In this document: positions 36,831-45,571 of the stretch, one piece after another
Position numbering within the stretch: the first letter of the stretch is position 1
Layout of the letters: each line of letters opens with the position of its first letter
Notes under the pieces: model-generated
What the model was told of the DNA's origin: nothing
The model's database searches: none
The model's input: only the letters and a program-made list of their open reading frames with translations
Made by a program: the position numbers and the translations under genes
Source of the DNA: Moorena sp. SIOASIH
Lineage (GTDB): Bacteria; Cyanobacteriota; Cyanobacteriia; Cyanobacteriales; Coleofasciculaceae
Assembly: GCF_010671925.1 (NCBI RefSeq)
Contig: NZ_JAAHIH010000004.1
Span: 549,501 to 613,500 of the forward strand
Reading direction: 5' to 3'
DNA length: 64,000 nucleotides

Positions 36831-36900
36831 TTGTACAAGCTTTTACACAATTACTCTATCTAAATAAATTCTTGCCGTCTCGCCATTTTGGCTTTTTGTT

Positions 36901-37032
36901 ATATCATGTCAGGATAATTACCCTTAATAAAAATCTCCCCCATCTCCCCATCTCCCCATCTCCCCATCTCCCCGCGCCCCCGCCCCACCCTCCCCACACT
37001 TTTATTATGGGTATTCAACCGAACTTGTATTA
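36901..37032. mobile_element. MITE-like element C, copy 3
   Basis: Begins atatcatgtcaggataatta and ends near attcaaccgaacttgtatta; C-rich ccatctcc octamers inside. It adjoins the duplicated hemD fragment. Confidence 0.65.
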
Positions 37033-37037
37033 TTTGT

Positions 37038-37437
37038 TTCCCCCTCTCCCAGTCTCCCATGCCACAATCGCCTCAGTTAACCCTTCTAAAGTATATTCAA
37101 CTGCTTCCACATCTACCCTACCTAGCAACTGGCGACAGCTTTCGGAAGTTTGGGGACCAATCGAAGCGATACAGACATCTTTTAAAATGGAATCGATAGT
37201 TTTTGAGGGTGCAGATTGTTCGCGGTCGGCATTAGAGTAGACTTGGTTAGTTTCCGTTGAAGAGTTAAAGGCTTGCTTGAGAAGTTTGTAAAAATTCTTG
37301 ACGGTTTTAGAACTAGCAAACGTAACAATATCTATTGCTCTCTGTTGCCAAGCATCTAAAATAGCAGGAGCCATGTAATCTGGACAACCAGACTCATAGG
37401 CAGCAACTTCTACCACTTGAGCACCTTTTTCCGTTAT
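37038..37437 (-). pseudogene. Duplicated 3' fragment of hemD
   Basis: On the minus strand this reads the last 130 or so residues of uroporphyrinogen-III synthase, from EKGAQVVEVAAYESGCPD to the C-terminus, nearly identical to 41690-42087. Homology begins abruptly after ccgtta at 37437, where the frame joins unrelated sequence (MHLIRVKTAIT). The N-terminal half is absent, so it is non-functional. The high identity implies a recent duplication. Confidence 0.88.
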
Positions 37438-37532
37438 AGCGGTTTTTACCCTAATGAGGTGCACAGTTTTTTTTTCCTCTTCTATCTTTCCTATTATCTT
37501 TTCCCTTTTGCCTGTTCCCTGTTCCCTAAAAC

Positions 37533-37665
37533 CTTAGGTGCGCTTGACCCATTAAGAATTAAATTCGCTAAAGGTGCGCGCCTCCTAGGCTGGGGAACCC
37601 GACCTTGGGTCGCACCTTGAGGCTTTGCCGACGCGGGGCGCGAACGGGCGCGCACCTCAAAAATT
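37533..37665. repeat. Repeat B copy split by another GC-rich repeat
   Basis: Reads aggtgcgcttgacccattaa onward as at 21309-21354 (reverse orientation), but after ttcgct it is interrupted by aaaggtgcgcgcctcctagg and related sequence before gggtcgcacct completes it at about 37618. A further gcgcgcacct piece follows. Confidence 0.6.
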
Positions 37666-37833
37666 TGTACCTCACCTAATTGAAACCTGCTAGAGGAAAC
37701 CCAATAGTTTCAAATGTTAGATTTTTTAAAGACAAAAAGCGCTGGAGTCTTTTTATTCTACTTTCAAATTTTATTCCAAGAGGTAAAGCATTTGCTTAAT
37801 TTTCGTGCACTAACTCTTTTGATTGATTGTAGC

Positions 37834-37880
37834 GGTGCGCGTTCCCTAGGTCGGGTTTCCCGACCTAGGGAACGCGCACC
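37834..37880. repeat. 47-bp palindrome (22-bp perfect arms, TTT loop)
   Basis: The left arm begins ggtgcgcgttccctaggtcg and the right arm is its exact complement ending ggaacgcgcacc. It is a strong cruciform/hairpin related to repeat B ends. Confidence 0.85.
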
Positions 37881-37976
37881 AAGACAATCACTAAAATATT
37901 GAATAAAATTACAATACTTTAGATTATTAGTTTATTTTTTAGATGTTTTTGAGAGAATAAGGGTAACCTTTGCAAC

Positions 37977-38014
37977 AGATAGGTTTTATTGACAATAAAA
38001 GACCTATCTTTTTC
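37977..38014 (+). terminator. Rho-independent terminator-like hairpin, no obvious gene upstream
   Basis: agataggttttatt pairs with aataaaagacctatct (one or two bulges) and is followed by TTTTT. No + strand gene ends nearby, so it may end a small transcript or be chance. Confidence 0.45.
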
Positions 38015-38147
38015 TATCACAGATCGTTACACTCTTTACGTATCAATCGTTTCAAGCCATATCGTCGCCCCTTCAGCTCATTTTTTCTAGTTTAATAATT
38101 GATTTTGACTAGCAAATTCAAAGGTTTTGAAGTGAATGCCTTGTTGG

Positions 38148-38181
38148 TTCTTCCGATCCTGTTATCCTAAATAGGATCGGA
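38148..38181. repeat. Inverted repeat cttccgatcct/aggatcggaag
   Basis: 11-bp arms around a 12-base loop, about 30 bp after the stop of the minus-strand dehydrogenase-like gene. No T-run follows on the minus strand. The outer bases (gatcggaagagc) coincide with a common sequencing adapter. Confidence 0.55.
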
Positions 38182-38209
38182 AGAGCGACTTGATCTTTAG
38201 GGCAATTCT

Positions 38210-39385
38210 TTAGGGCAATAATGTTACTGCCTCTCGGTCTGCATACCGTAGCATGGCTTCATAAGGAGTTAATCCTGAAGATGCTGATAATGCTTTAATT
38301 TCAGTGACTAAAAACTTAACCACATCCCTGACGACTAGGTGAGCTAGAGGTTTATCGAAAGGAACACCTGCATTGCTTTGCCGCCAGAACCACTCTACCC
38401 GAGAGGTTAACGCTCCTCCCAATGTCAAAACTTGACCAGGTAAGGCGAAAACGCCATGTTGCTGAACTCGCTGCATTAGTTCAGCACCTGCTTCACCTCC
38501 AGGAATTGCCATATTATGAGCCAGGAGTAAGGTTGTACCCCTGGGCATTGTCTCCCAAAAAGAGTTTTCCAATTCGTGTCCAACGGTAGTAGCAACAATT
38601 AATCCTCCTCGCTCCAAACAATCTGTAGTGAAGGCTTTTTGCTTGGAGGGAAGCTTTAATAAGTTATCTGGAGGGACAATTCCACTATTAGGATCATCAT
38701 ACACCAGATCACAAACAGCTACATTTTGGTATGTCTCTCGCAAAAAGTACTTCAAAACGTCAGAACCCATGGCTCCCACTGCCCCAATTAAGGTAACTCG
38801 GTCTTCTTTCTGTTGTTGGAAACCAAGGGTTTCAATCGCTGAGATAATACCTGTTGCTGAGTAGGAAGATTTGCCACCACATCCTCCCTGATCACAATTA
38901 ATGCCGAGAGAATGAGGGGTAAATCGGTTCAAAGTATCCGCCAAACCAGCAAACCGACCAAAATCCGGAGTCAACTTGATCTTGCCTTGTTTTTGATTAA
39001 GGGATTCCCCAATGTGTTGAAAAATTGGTGAAATGGTAGAATCCCAATCTGGATGTTCTGGATTAACAAGGATGTCAGCAGTATCTTGGTGCTTGGGTCT
39101 GATTACGCAGCGAGCACCACCAACTTTGCTGTCCAAGAAACCTCCGGGAAGTCGATCGCTATAGTGGTTTAAAACACCTTGGCTTAATGCTGCATTGATC
39201 AGTTGATTTTTCAGGGCACTTTCAGACCACATCAATCGCTCGCAGATTTGCTTAGCTTCTGAATCCTGAGTATCAGGAGTTACCATTCGCGTTCCCCCAT
39301 AAGAGTAGTTTACGGTTGGATCATTATCATTTGCGATAAAGATTTCAGCCAAATCATGATCTAATTTTTCGATTGTATTCGCCAT
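38210..39385 (-). CDS. Leucine/Glu dehydrogenase-superfamily (GLFV-like) protein, divergent
   Basis: 391 residues. The N-terminal half retains YGGTRMVTPD (compare GGTRM of leucine dehydrogenase), VGGARCVIRP near 90 where active enzymes have GGGKxVI, and KLTPDFGRF in the place of TAEDVG. The C-terminal half is a Rossmann domain with VTLIGAVGAMGSDVL near 205. This fits an amino-acid dehydrogenase fold with the catalytic Lys apparently replaced by Arg. ScyB-like enzymes of scytonemin synthesis are in this superfamily, but no scytonemin genes are here. Reaction unknown. Confidence 0.6.
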   Translation of the reverse strand: MANTIEKLDHDLAEIFIANDNDPTVNYSYGGTRMVTPDTQDSEAKQICERLMWSESALKNQLINAALSQGVLNHYSDRLPGGFLDSKVGGARCVIRPKHQDTADILVNPEHPDWDSTISPIFQHIGESLNQKQGKIKLTPDFGRFAGLADTLNRFTPHSLGINCDQGGCGGKSSYSATGIISAIETLGFQQQKEDRVTLIGAVGAMGSDVLKYFLRETYQNVAVCDLVYDDPNSGIVPPDNLLKLPSKQKAFTTDCLERGGLIVATTVGHELENSFWETMPRGTTLLLAHNMAIPGGEAGAELMQRVQQHGVFALPGQVLTLGGALTSRVEWFWRQSNAGVPFDKPLAHLVVRDVVKFLVTEIKALSASSGLTPYEAMLRYADREAVTLLP

Positions 39386-39527
39386 TATTTATTGATTGCT
39401 CCTTTTAAAGTTCAAACCCAACGATATAAGTCCAAAAAAGACTCAGTAACCCCTCACTATCCAACTAGTTTATAGTAAAAAAAATCTGGATAGGGTGTTA
39501 CAGGCATAAACAAGCCTTAAATATACT

Positions 39528-40022
39528 CTAAGACGGGTTGGCTATCTTCTCCATAACAACTGCTTCAAAGTCTTGTATTTCTGTAAAAGGCTTGAACATT
39601 TGCTCGGGGTTCTTAAAAGCCTTAAATTCCAGAACATTTCCACAAGGATCGTGAAAATAAATCGTTCCTTGTTCTCCATTTTTGCCGACAAAACGTACTC
39701 GCGGACCAATTATAAATTCGATGCCTTGTTCCTTTAAACGTTCAACTAAGCTTTCCCATTCTTCCCATTCTAATATTATGCCAAAATGACGAACAGGGAT
39801 GTTTAAAGGAGTTTGATCTCGATCAACGTGGTTGCTAGGTATATCTCGCGTTGCCTCCTGGGGTTGTAAATAGGCTGAAACGGAATTACCATAGAGGTTA
39901 AAATCAATCCATAAATCTGTACTACGTCCTTCTTTACAGCCAATCACACCACAATAAAATTGGCGTGTTTCTTCGAGGTCGGCAACAGGAAAAGCTAAAT
40001 GAAAAGGTTTAGATCCGGTCAT
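39528..40022 (-). CDS. VOC-family (glyoxalase/dioxygenase fold) protein
   Basis: 164 residues, one vicinal-oxygen-chelate module pair: FHLAFPVADLEETRQFYCGVIG at the start with the first His ligand, HFGIILEWEEWESLVERL in the middle, and YFHDPCGNVLEFKAF with the Glu ligand near 135. Such proteins are metal-dependent lyases, dioxygenases or resistance proteins; the substrate cannot be told. Single gene, same strand as the preceding dehydrogenase-like gene. Confidence 0.85.
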   Translation of the reverse strand: MTGSKPFHLAFPVADLEETRQFYCGVIGCKEGRSTDLWIDFNLYGNSVSAYLQPQEATRDIPSNHVDRDQTPLNIPVRHFGIILEWEEWESLVERLKEQGIEFIIGPRVRFVGKNGEQGTIYFHDPCGNVLEFKAFKNPEQMFKPFTEIQDFEAVVMEKIANPS

Positions 40023-40378
40023 ACAGAACTGAGGATTAGATTTAGACTGTGATTTGATTTTATTAATTAAATCACCTATATCATTAAACAGCTTTTTTTT
40101 TATTTCCTCATTATCTTAACGAAAACTTTATTTTTTTTACTTTTCTTAATTATTCAGGTTGTGGGGTTGACAAAAGGGTAAAATGAGCATAGTAATCCCT
40201 GAAGGCGTGACATGAGCCCCCTCAGATACCTGATCAACTAATGTCTCCTGATCAACTAATGTCTATAGTGGAAGATTGTCTGCCATTTTATGATAAATTA
40301 TATCAAGAGGTATAATTTTGCCGGCCAATTTAACTAGCTCTGACAATAACGTGCATGTAGATTTAGCGAAAAGTATAA

Positions 40379-41365
40379 ATGAAGGACAGCATCGACAATA
40401 TATGTTTTAGCTTCTGGAACTCTGCGGTTCTCAGAGCGGCGATAAAACTTGGAATATTTCCTTTACTGGAACAACCTATTTCTGCCCGATAAGTCTCCGA
40501 TCACCTCAAAGCTAATCCTGGTTTTGTCGAAACTTTTCTTGAATCCTGTGCTGGATTAGGTCTGCTGGAAAAAGAAGAGGGTAATTTTAAAAACTCTCAA
40601 GCCGCTTCTAAATTTTTAATACCAGACAAGCCAGAGTATCAAGGTGATTACATCGTCCATATTACCAATTTCTGGTACACTTGGGGCAATCTAGACCAGC
40701 TGATCCGTGAAGGTAGACCAGATTTTCCCTTTGAGAATGGTTTTGTTGATGCTGGTACCTATTGGACAAGCTATATCAAAGGTCGGCATAACCTAGCTAT
40801 GGCAGGACAAGGAGCGGTGCTGGCTGAATATACTAACCTGAACAATAGGCGTAAAATGCTGGATTTAGGAGGAGGCTCTGGAAGCTACAGCATTGCTCTT
40901 TGTAATGCTAATCCTAATTTAACAGCTGTAGTTGTCGATCTCAAAGAACCTTTAGAAATCGCCCTCAGCCTCTTGAAGCAATAAAATCTCCAAGAGCGAA
41001 TTACCCTATGGTCGGCGGATTTTCATACCACTGAGTTTGATCAGGACTATGATGTCGTTCTGGTTTCTGCGATCTTGCGTCATATATCTCCCGAGCAATG
41101 TCTGAGGCTATTGTCCAAAGCTTACGATGCTCTATTGCCAGGTGGATTGCTGATCGTGCAGGAGTTTATAAATCCAGAAGATAATCCTAAGCAGTCATTG
41201 CGCAGTACAATGATGGAACTGTACTTAATGATTGGCTTTCATTCCGAATCGGGCAATCGCTCTAAAGAAGAAATTGCCCTATGGCTCGAAAAGACAGGAT
41301 TTAAAAATATTAAGGTTATTCCTTTGCCTACACAAACAACTCTCATCCTTGGGGAAAAGCCATAA
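40379..41365 (+). pseudogene. O-methyltransferase (methyltransferase_2 type) with two in-frame stops
   Basis: One frame runs from ATG 40379 to TAA 41363-41365 (329 codons) with stops at 40490-40492 and 40982-40984. The translation shows a dimerisation/winged-helix region (FWNSAVLRAAIKLGIFPLLE, LESCAGLGLLEKEEG), the SAM motif MLDLGGGSGSYSIAL near 162 and the C-terminal ILRHISPEQCLRLL. These match small-molecule O-methyltransferases of secondary metabolism. Two TAA codons and no nearby biosynthesis genes indicate a decayed gene. Confidence 0.85.
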
Positions 41366-41487
41366 TATAAAGTCTGCTTGAATACCTATAATTAAGGGGA
41401 GTGTGCGGAGATGGGGAGATGGGGAGATGGGGAGATAGGGAGATAGGGAGATTTTTATTATTAAGGGTAATTATTCTGACATGATAT
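41365..41487. mobile_element. MITE-like element C, copy 4
   Basis: Starts ataaagtctgcttgaatacc directly at the stop codon of the methyltransferase relic and ends gggtaattattctgacatga plus tat. gatgggga octamers inside. Confidence 0.65.
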
Positions 41488-41678
41488 AAAACTCCTATTT
41501 CTGGCAAATAAGGCTGTTTAGTAGGCATTGCTAAATCAAGGGATGAACATGAGTGGGGTGGGCATCCTGGCCGCCTGGGAATTGAAACGGGCAAGATGCC
41601 CGTTCCACGCCTGATGCCTGTTCCACGCCTGATGCCCGTTCCACCAATCTGATGCCCGTTCCACCAATCACATGCACC
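41488..41678. repeat. Short direct repeats (gatgcccgttccac type)
   Basis: Four or so partial copies of gatgcc(c/t)gttccac(c/g) at 41594-41668, preceded by a gggcatcctggccgcc piece. No gene. Confidence 0.55.
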
Positions 41679-42533
41679 CTATGTCTTTCCCCGTCTCCCA
41701 GTCTCCCATGCCACAATCGCCTCAGTTAACCCTTCTAAAGTATATTCAACTGCTTCCACATCTACCCTACCTAGCAACTGGCGACAGCTTTCGGAAGTTT
41801 GGGGACCAATCGAAGCGATACAGACATCTTTTAAAATGGAATCGATAGTTTTTGAGGGTGCAGATTGTTCGCCGTCGGCACTAGAGTAGGCTTGGTTAGT
41901 TTCCGTTGAAGAGTTAAAAGCTTGCTTGAGAAGTTTGTAAAAATTCTTGACGGTTTTAGAACTAGCAAACGTAACAATATCTATTCCTCTCTGTTGCCAA
42001 GCATCTAAAATAGCAGGAGCCATGTAATCTGGACAACCAGACTCATAGGCAGCAACTTCTACCACTTGAGCACCTTTTTCCGTTAGTTCTTTTACTAACA
42101 CCTCTCGCCCACCGGTTTCTACTCGCGGGAAAAGCACTTGTTTGTTAGTTAAAGACTCTGGAAAATGTTCCACCAAAGAATCAGCAACAAAGTTTGGTGG
42201 GATAAAGTCCGGTTGTAAATTGTGTTGTTTCAGACTCGCCGCAGTTTTCTTACCCACTACAGCAATCTTAATCCCGACTAAAGCACGGGCATCTTTACCA
42301 TTATCCAGTAATCGTTTAAAAAAGTAATCGACCCCATTGCTAGAGGTGAGAATCAACCAATCGAAGTTAGCTAGATTAGCGATCGCATAATCTAATCCAG
42401 CCCAACTCGAAGGAGGAGTAATCACCAAGGTGGGCATTTCGATAATAGTCGCTCCTTGTTGTTCCAGGAGCTGGTTAAATTTTTGGGATTGACTAGCGGA
42501 ACGGGTAACTAAGACGGTTTTTCCAGTAAGCAC
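41679..42533 (-). CDS. hemD: Uroporphyrinogen-III synthase
   Basis: 284 residues, two-lobed HemD fold: VLVTRSASQSQKFNQLLEQQ at the start, LILTSSNGVDYFFKRL near 60, VLFPRVETGGREVLVKEL near 145, IVTFASSKTVKNFYKLL near 190 and CIASIGPQTSESCRQL near 240. It cyclises hydroxymethylbilane with ring-D inversion, the precursor of heme, chlorophyll, phycobilins and siroheme. It lies downstream of cobA on the same strand, a common pairing; about 245 bp of repeats separate them. A second partial copy is at 37038-37437. Confidence 0.92.
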   Translation of the reverse strand: MLTGKTVLVTRSASQSQKFNQLLEQQGATIIEMPTLVITPPSSWAGLDYAIANLANFDWLILTSSNGVDYFFKRLLDNGKDARALVGIKIAVVGKKTAASLKQHNLQPDFIPPNFVADSLVEHFPESLTNKQVLFPRVETGGREVLVKELTEKGAQVVEVAAYESGCPDYMAPAILDAWQQRGIDIVTFASSKTVKNFYKLLKQAFNSSTETNQAYSSADGEQSAPSKTIDSILKDVCIASIGPQTSESCRQLLGRVDVEAVEYTLEGLTEAIVAWETGRRGKT

Positions 42534-42840
42534 TTTGGTAGTTTGGTTTGAAGGTTTAAGGTTTGTTTGAGTTGAAGGTTTAAGGTTTGTGGGAGTTGAA
42601 GGTTTAAGGTTTGTGGGAGTTGAAGGTTTAAGGTTGGTGGGAGTTGAAGGTTTAAGGTTTGTGGGAGTTGAAGGTTTGTTTCGGTTGTTCGCCTTTGGCG
42701 TTCCCGAAGGGTAGGTTTAAGCTAGTCTTGATAACCTTGGCCTTTCGGCCAACCTTCAACTGGCCAACCTTCAACTGGCTAACCTTCAACTGGCCAACCT
42801 TCAACTTGCCAACCTTCAACTTGCCAACCTTCACTCTTCG
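42534..42840. repeat. Tandem repeats between cobA and hemD, extending into cobA
   Basis: About five 24-bp units (gttgaaggtttaaggtttgt plus ggga) at 42556-42680, a palindromic gttcgcctttggcgttc piece at 42686-42703, then caaccttcaactggc/ttg units at 42750-42832 that are translated as the C-terminus of cobA. Confidence 0.8.
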
Positions 42841-43582
42841 ACTGGTCTTGATCAGGTAATCCCATATACTCCCTTAACCCCACGACTTCACCAACTACAA
42901 TTACCACAGGTGAGAGGGAGATACCAAGGGTTTGGTTTACAATAGTGCCTAAGGTACCTAGCCAAACCTGTTGCTGGGGGCGTCCACCATTGCGAATCAG
43001 AGCAATGGGAGTCTGATGCGATCGCCCATTGCGTTGCAGCTGCTGGACAATTTCCGCTAGATGACGTCCTCCCATTAAAATTGCCAAGGTGTCAATTCTT
43101 GCCAGTGCTTCCCAATCTAGTTGCTCTGGCTGATGAGCGGTGACAACGGCAAAGCATTTGCTCAAAACGGAATCTGTTAAAGGAATTCCCGCTAGTAACG
43201 GAGCGGCTAGGGCGGAGGAAATGCCTGGTATCACCTCAAACTGACACTCAGCAGCAATCAATGCCTGAATTTCTGAGCTAGAGCGCCCGAAAATAAACGG
43301 GTCACCACTTTTTAGCCTGACGACTTGCTTGCCTTGTCGGCATTGGTCTACTAGTAGTTGGTTAATCCTAGCTTGGGGTGTAGAAGGGCGTCCACCCCGT
43401 TTCCCTACATCGAACAGTTGACAATCACAGGGCACCAGTTGCAATAAAAGGGAATCTACCAATGCATCATATACCAACACTTGAGCTTGAGTCAGCAGTT
43501 GTTGCCCCCTTACGGTTAAGTAGTTAACATCTCCTGGACCAGCACCTACGATGTAAATTTTTCCCTGGTTGTGATTAGTCAT
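42779..43582 (-). CDS. cobA: Uroporphyrinogen-III C-methyltransferase
   Basis: 267 residues from ATG 43582 (MTNHNQGKIYIVGAGPGD). SUMT motifs: GAGPGDVNYLTVRG, VRLKSGDPFIFGR near 85, VIPGISSALAAPLLAGIPLT near 115. It methylates uroporphyrinogen III at C2 and C7 to precorrin-2 for siroheme and corrinoids. The open frame extends 31 codons upstream, but those encode gttccct-type heptamers, so 43582 is chosen. The last 20 or so residues (WQVEG repeats) are translated from the repeat array, so the natural end has been altered. Confidence 0.9.
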   Translation of the reverse strand: MTNHNQGKIYIVGAGPGDVNYLTVRGQQLLTQAQVLVYDALVDSLLLQLVPCDCQLFDVGKRGGRPSTPQARINQLLVDQCRQGKQVVRLKSGDPFIFGRSSSEIQALIAAECQFEVIPGISSALAAPLLAGIPLTDSVLSKCFAVVTAHQPEQLDWEALARIDTLAILMGGRHLAEIVQQLQRNGRSHQTPIALIRNGGRPQQQVWLGTLGTIVNQTLGISLSPVVIVVGEVVGLREYMGLPDQDQSKSEGWQVEGWQVEGWPVEG

Positions 43583-43925
43583 TAGACTTCTTGCAGAAGT
43601 CGGGAACAGGGAACAGGGAACAGGGAACAGTGGACAAGAATTGACATAAACACTATCAGAAAAATACTTTTGCAAGAGGTCTATTATATAGCGTTTGTAT
43701 TTGAGATGTAAATCTAGGAGTTTTTTTTATTGTCCAATAAAACTCCGGATCTCTTTGGGAGCCTGGGAGCAGGGCTGTTTCTTGCGTCGCACCTAAAAAC
43801 TCTTAAAATCATTCCATTATTAAACAACGCCAAAATTTTTAGTGAGCGGTGGCACAGAACATTAAAACGAAGCACCATGTCTCTCGCCCATCCGCTCCAC
43901 TGAAGTGTTAGCTTGCTTCTGAAAG
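43583..43925. other. Intergenic region
   Basis: gggaaca heptamers at 43599-43630. A gcagggctgttt piece near 43772 resembles the terminal repeat of the 176-bp MITE. No gene. Confidence 0.5.
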
Positions 43926-44678
43926 TTATTCAAGCCAGCGAAAAGCACGGCGTAACTCAGCAGCACCGTTATTCTCATACCAACGACCGTGAGATAGGAT
44001 AACTTTTTCAGGGTTCCACTGAAGCATTCGCTTTAAGCAGCTACGGGACTGCTCCTTTTGTCCCCAAAATGTCATTCGCAAATCCAATGCAGTTTTTCCA
44101 TCAGGATCGACAATGCCAACTAACTTAAGCAGCCGACCAAACTGCTTACTAACTTTATTGAGTTCAAAGTTTTCAATGAGATCGGTCAGAATGACAGTAG
44201 AACTCTTCCGGTGAAAAAATACAACTTCATCCATGAATCGACTACCCCGGAAGATTAATTGGTCTAAATCTGCGACCCACTGAGGCGGCGGTTCATTTTC
44301 CAAATCGGCATTAAAACTAACTTCAATTTTCTGTTGTGCTGCGCGATCGCGAACACCTGGGGATGCCCATGCTATGGCCTCTGGATAAGATCTAGCCCAG
44401 GTGCCAATGTGAGCATAGTGAATTTTGTTGGGTGAAATGAGGTGGCGCACTGAGCCAAGAGAGTCAATTTGAGCTTTGAGTTCTCGAGTCAATTCTGTTG
44501 GTGAATGGCACCATAGCTCACTGTTGCTCAACCGCACAATAGTCATACGTGTTGAAAAAGGAATCTTTACCCCATACATTGACATCTCTACAATTGGGCC
44601 ATCAACGAGCCAAATATCTTCACCAATCTGTTTAAGGATATTGATCGGTTCATATAGCTTGATCGCATCGTGTCTCAT
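43926..44678 (-). CDS. DUF4336 protein (metallo-beta-lactamase-like fold)
   Basis: 250 residues. Typical DUF4336 features: LYEPINILKQIGEDIWLVDG at the start, LISPNKIHYAHIGTWARSYP near 85, DEVVFFHRKSSTVILTDL near 150 and VILSHGRWYENNG near 225. The conserved His/Asp pattern suggests a metal site. Function unknown; common in cyanobacteria. A single gene with a short spacer to the next. Confidence 0.85.
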   Translation of the reverse strand: MRHDAIKLYEPINILKQIGEDIWLVDGPIVEMSMYGVKIPFSTRMTIVRLSNSELWCHSPTELTRELKAQIDSLGSVRHLISPNKIHYAHIGTWARSYPEAIAWASPGVRDRAAQQKIEVSFNADLENEPPPQWVADLDQLIFRGSRFMDEVVFFHRKSSTVILTDLIENFELNKVSKQFGRLLKLVGIVDPDGKTALDLRMTFWGQKEQSRSCLKRMLQWNPEKVILSHGRWYENNGAAELRRAFRWLE

Positions 44679-44767
44679 AGCTACTCACAGAGGTAAAGTA
44701 AGGTGAATTACACAGATGATGTGGGGGTTTTGAGAGTAAAACTGGCAGGAATCGCACTCTGGAATTT

Positions 44768-45145
44768 TCATGACCTTGGAGGAAACGGATAGTTCTGCTT
44801 AAGTAGGATGCACCGTATCAAGCACGGTAGCATCTTCTCAGCCTCACCTGGTTCGCGAGGATACTTCTCGCTCTCTTGGACTACGTGGGCGCTGGCGACC
44901 GTTGCACCACCGGTAGTACCTACACGAAGCTCAACTTTGTAGATCAGGTATCCCGTCCAACTTCGATGGAAAAACAGCGTGGGTTCGTCGAAGTAGATAA
45001 ACCACTTATCTTCCATTTCGCGCGGAATGAGACCCAAACGTATCCGATTCACCTCCGCTGGCGTAAACTCGTCTTCGTATGTTATCGGAACAAATTCCCC
45101 CTTCGAAGGACTGGTCTTCCAACTGTCTCTAGTTGCTGCTTTCAT
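44768..45145 (-). CDS. Conserved hypothetical protein
   Basis: 125 residues, soluble: VPITYEDEFTPAEVNRIRLG then MEDKWFIYFDEPTLFFHRSWTG and YKVELR. The middle resembles small uncharacterised bacterial proteins with an EKWF...FHRSWTG motif; I cannot name the family or a function. ATG 45145 is accepted. The last residues (NYPFPPRS) look unlike a domain end, so a late frameshift is possible. Confidence 0.6.
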   Translation of the reverse strand: MKAATRDSWKTSPSKGEFVPITYEDEFTPAEVNRIRLGLIPREMEDKWFIYFDEPTLFFHRSWTGYLIYKVELRVGTTGGATVASAHVVQESEKYPREPGEAEKMLPCLIRCILLKQNYPFPPRS

Positions 45146-45571
45146 GACGATCTTAAGCCTAACTATTTATTATACGGAAACTTTCCATCTATCACACCAA
45201 ACAATCCAGCTAAATCAAGCGTTACAGATACTTTAATTATAACATCAATAACTTTTCCGGATACAGACTATATCAATTAGCATCTTCTGGGGCTGTATCG
45301 TTTTACCCTTACGATCTTAAGCCTCTCTTTTTCTTGCGCTTACCCTGGCTTAACAGCCCTGCCCGTGAAGAGGGATCCGCTGGTGCATCTCATTTTTGTA
45401 CAAACATCATTCATTAAGTTTTGGGATTGTGCTTCTTTGAGCTTATCTTCACAACAAATTCCCCAGGCTTATACTGATGTGCTTAATTTGGAAAAGATAA
45501 ACTGTATTTAAACTGCGATTCAAAATATGATATCCTAATAGTTTTCTAAATTAAATTAGAGGAAAAGGACT
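45146..45571. other. Intergenic region, nothing recognised
   Basis: Two copies of gatcttaagcct (45149 and 45311) and no gene. An AT-rich stretch at 45500-45560 precedes the methyltransferase gene and ends in a purine-rich ribosome site. Confidence 0.4.

Larger units (their letters stand above)
37465..38209. other. Repeat-rich region without genes
   Basis: Holds a nested repeat B insertion (37533-37665), a 47-bp near-perfect palindrome (37834-37880), a terminator-like hairpin (37977-38014) and another hairpin (38148-38181). The short + open frames here are translations of these repeats. Confidence 0.55.
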
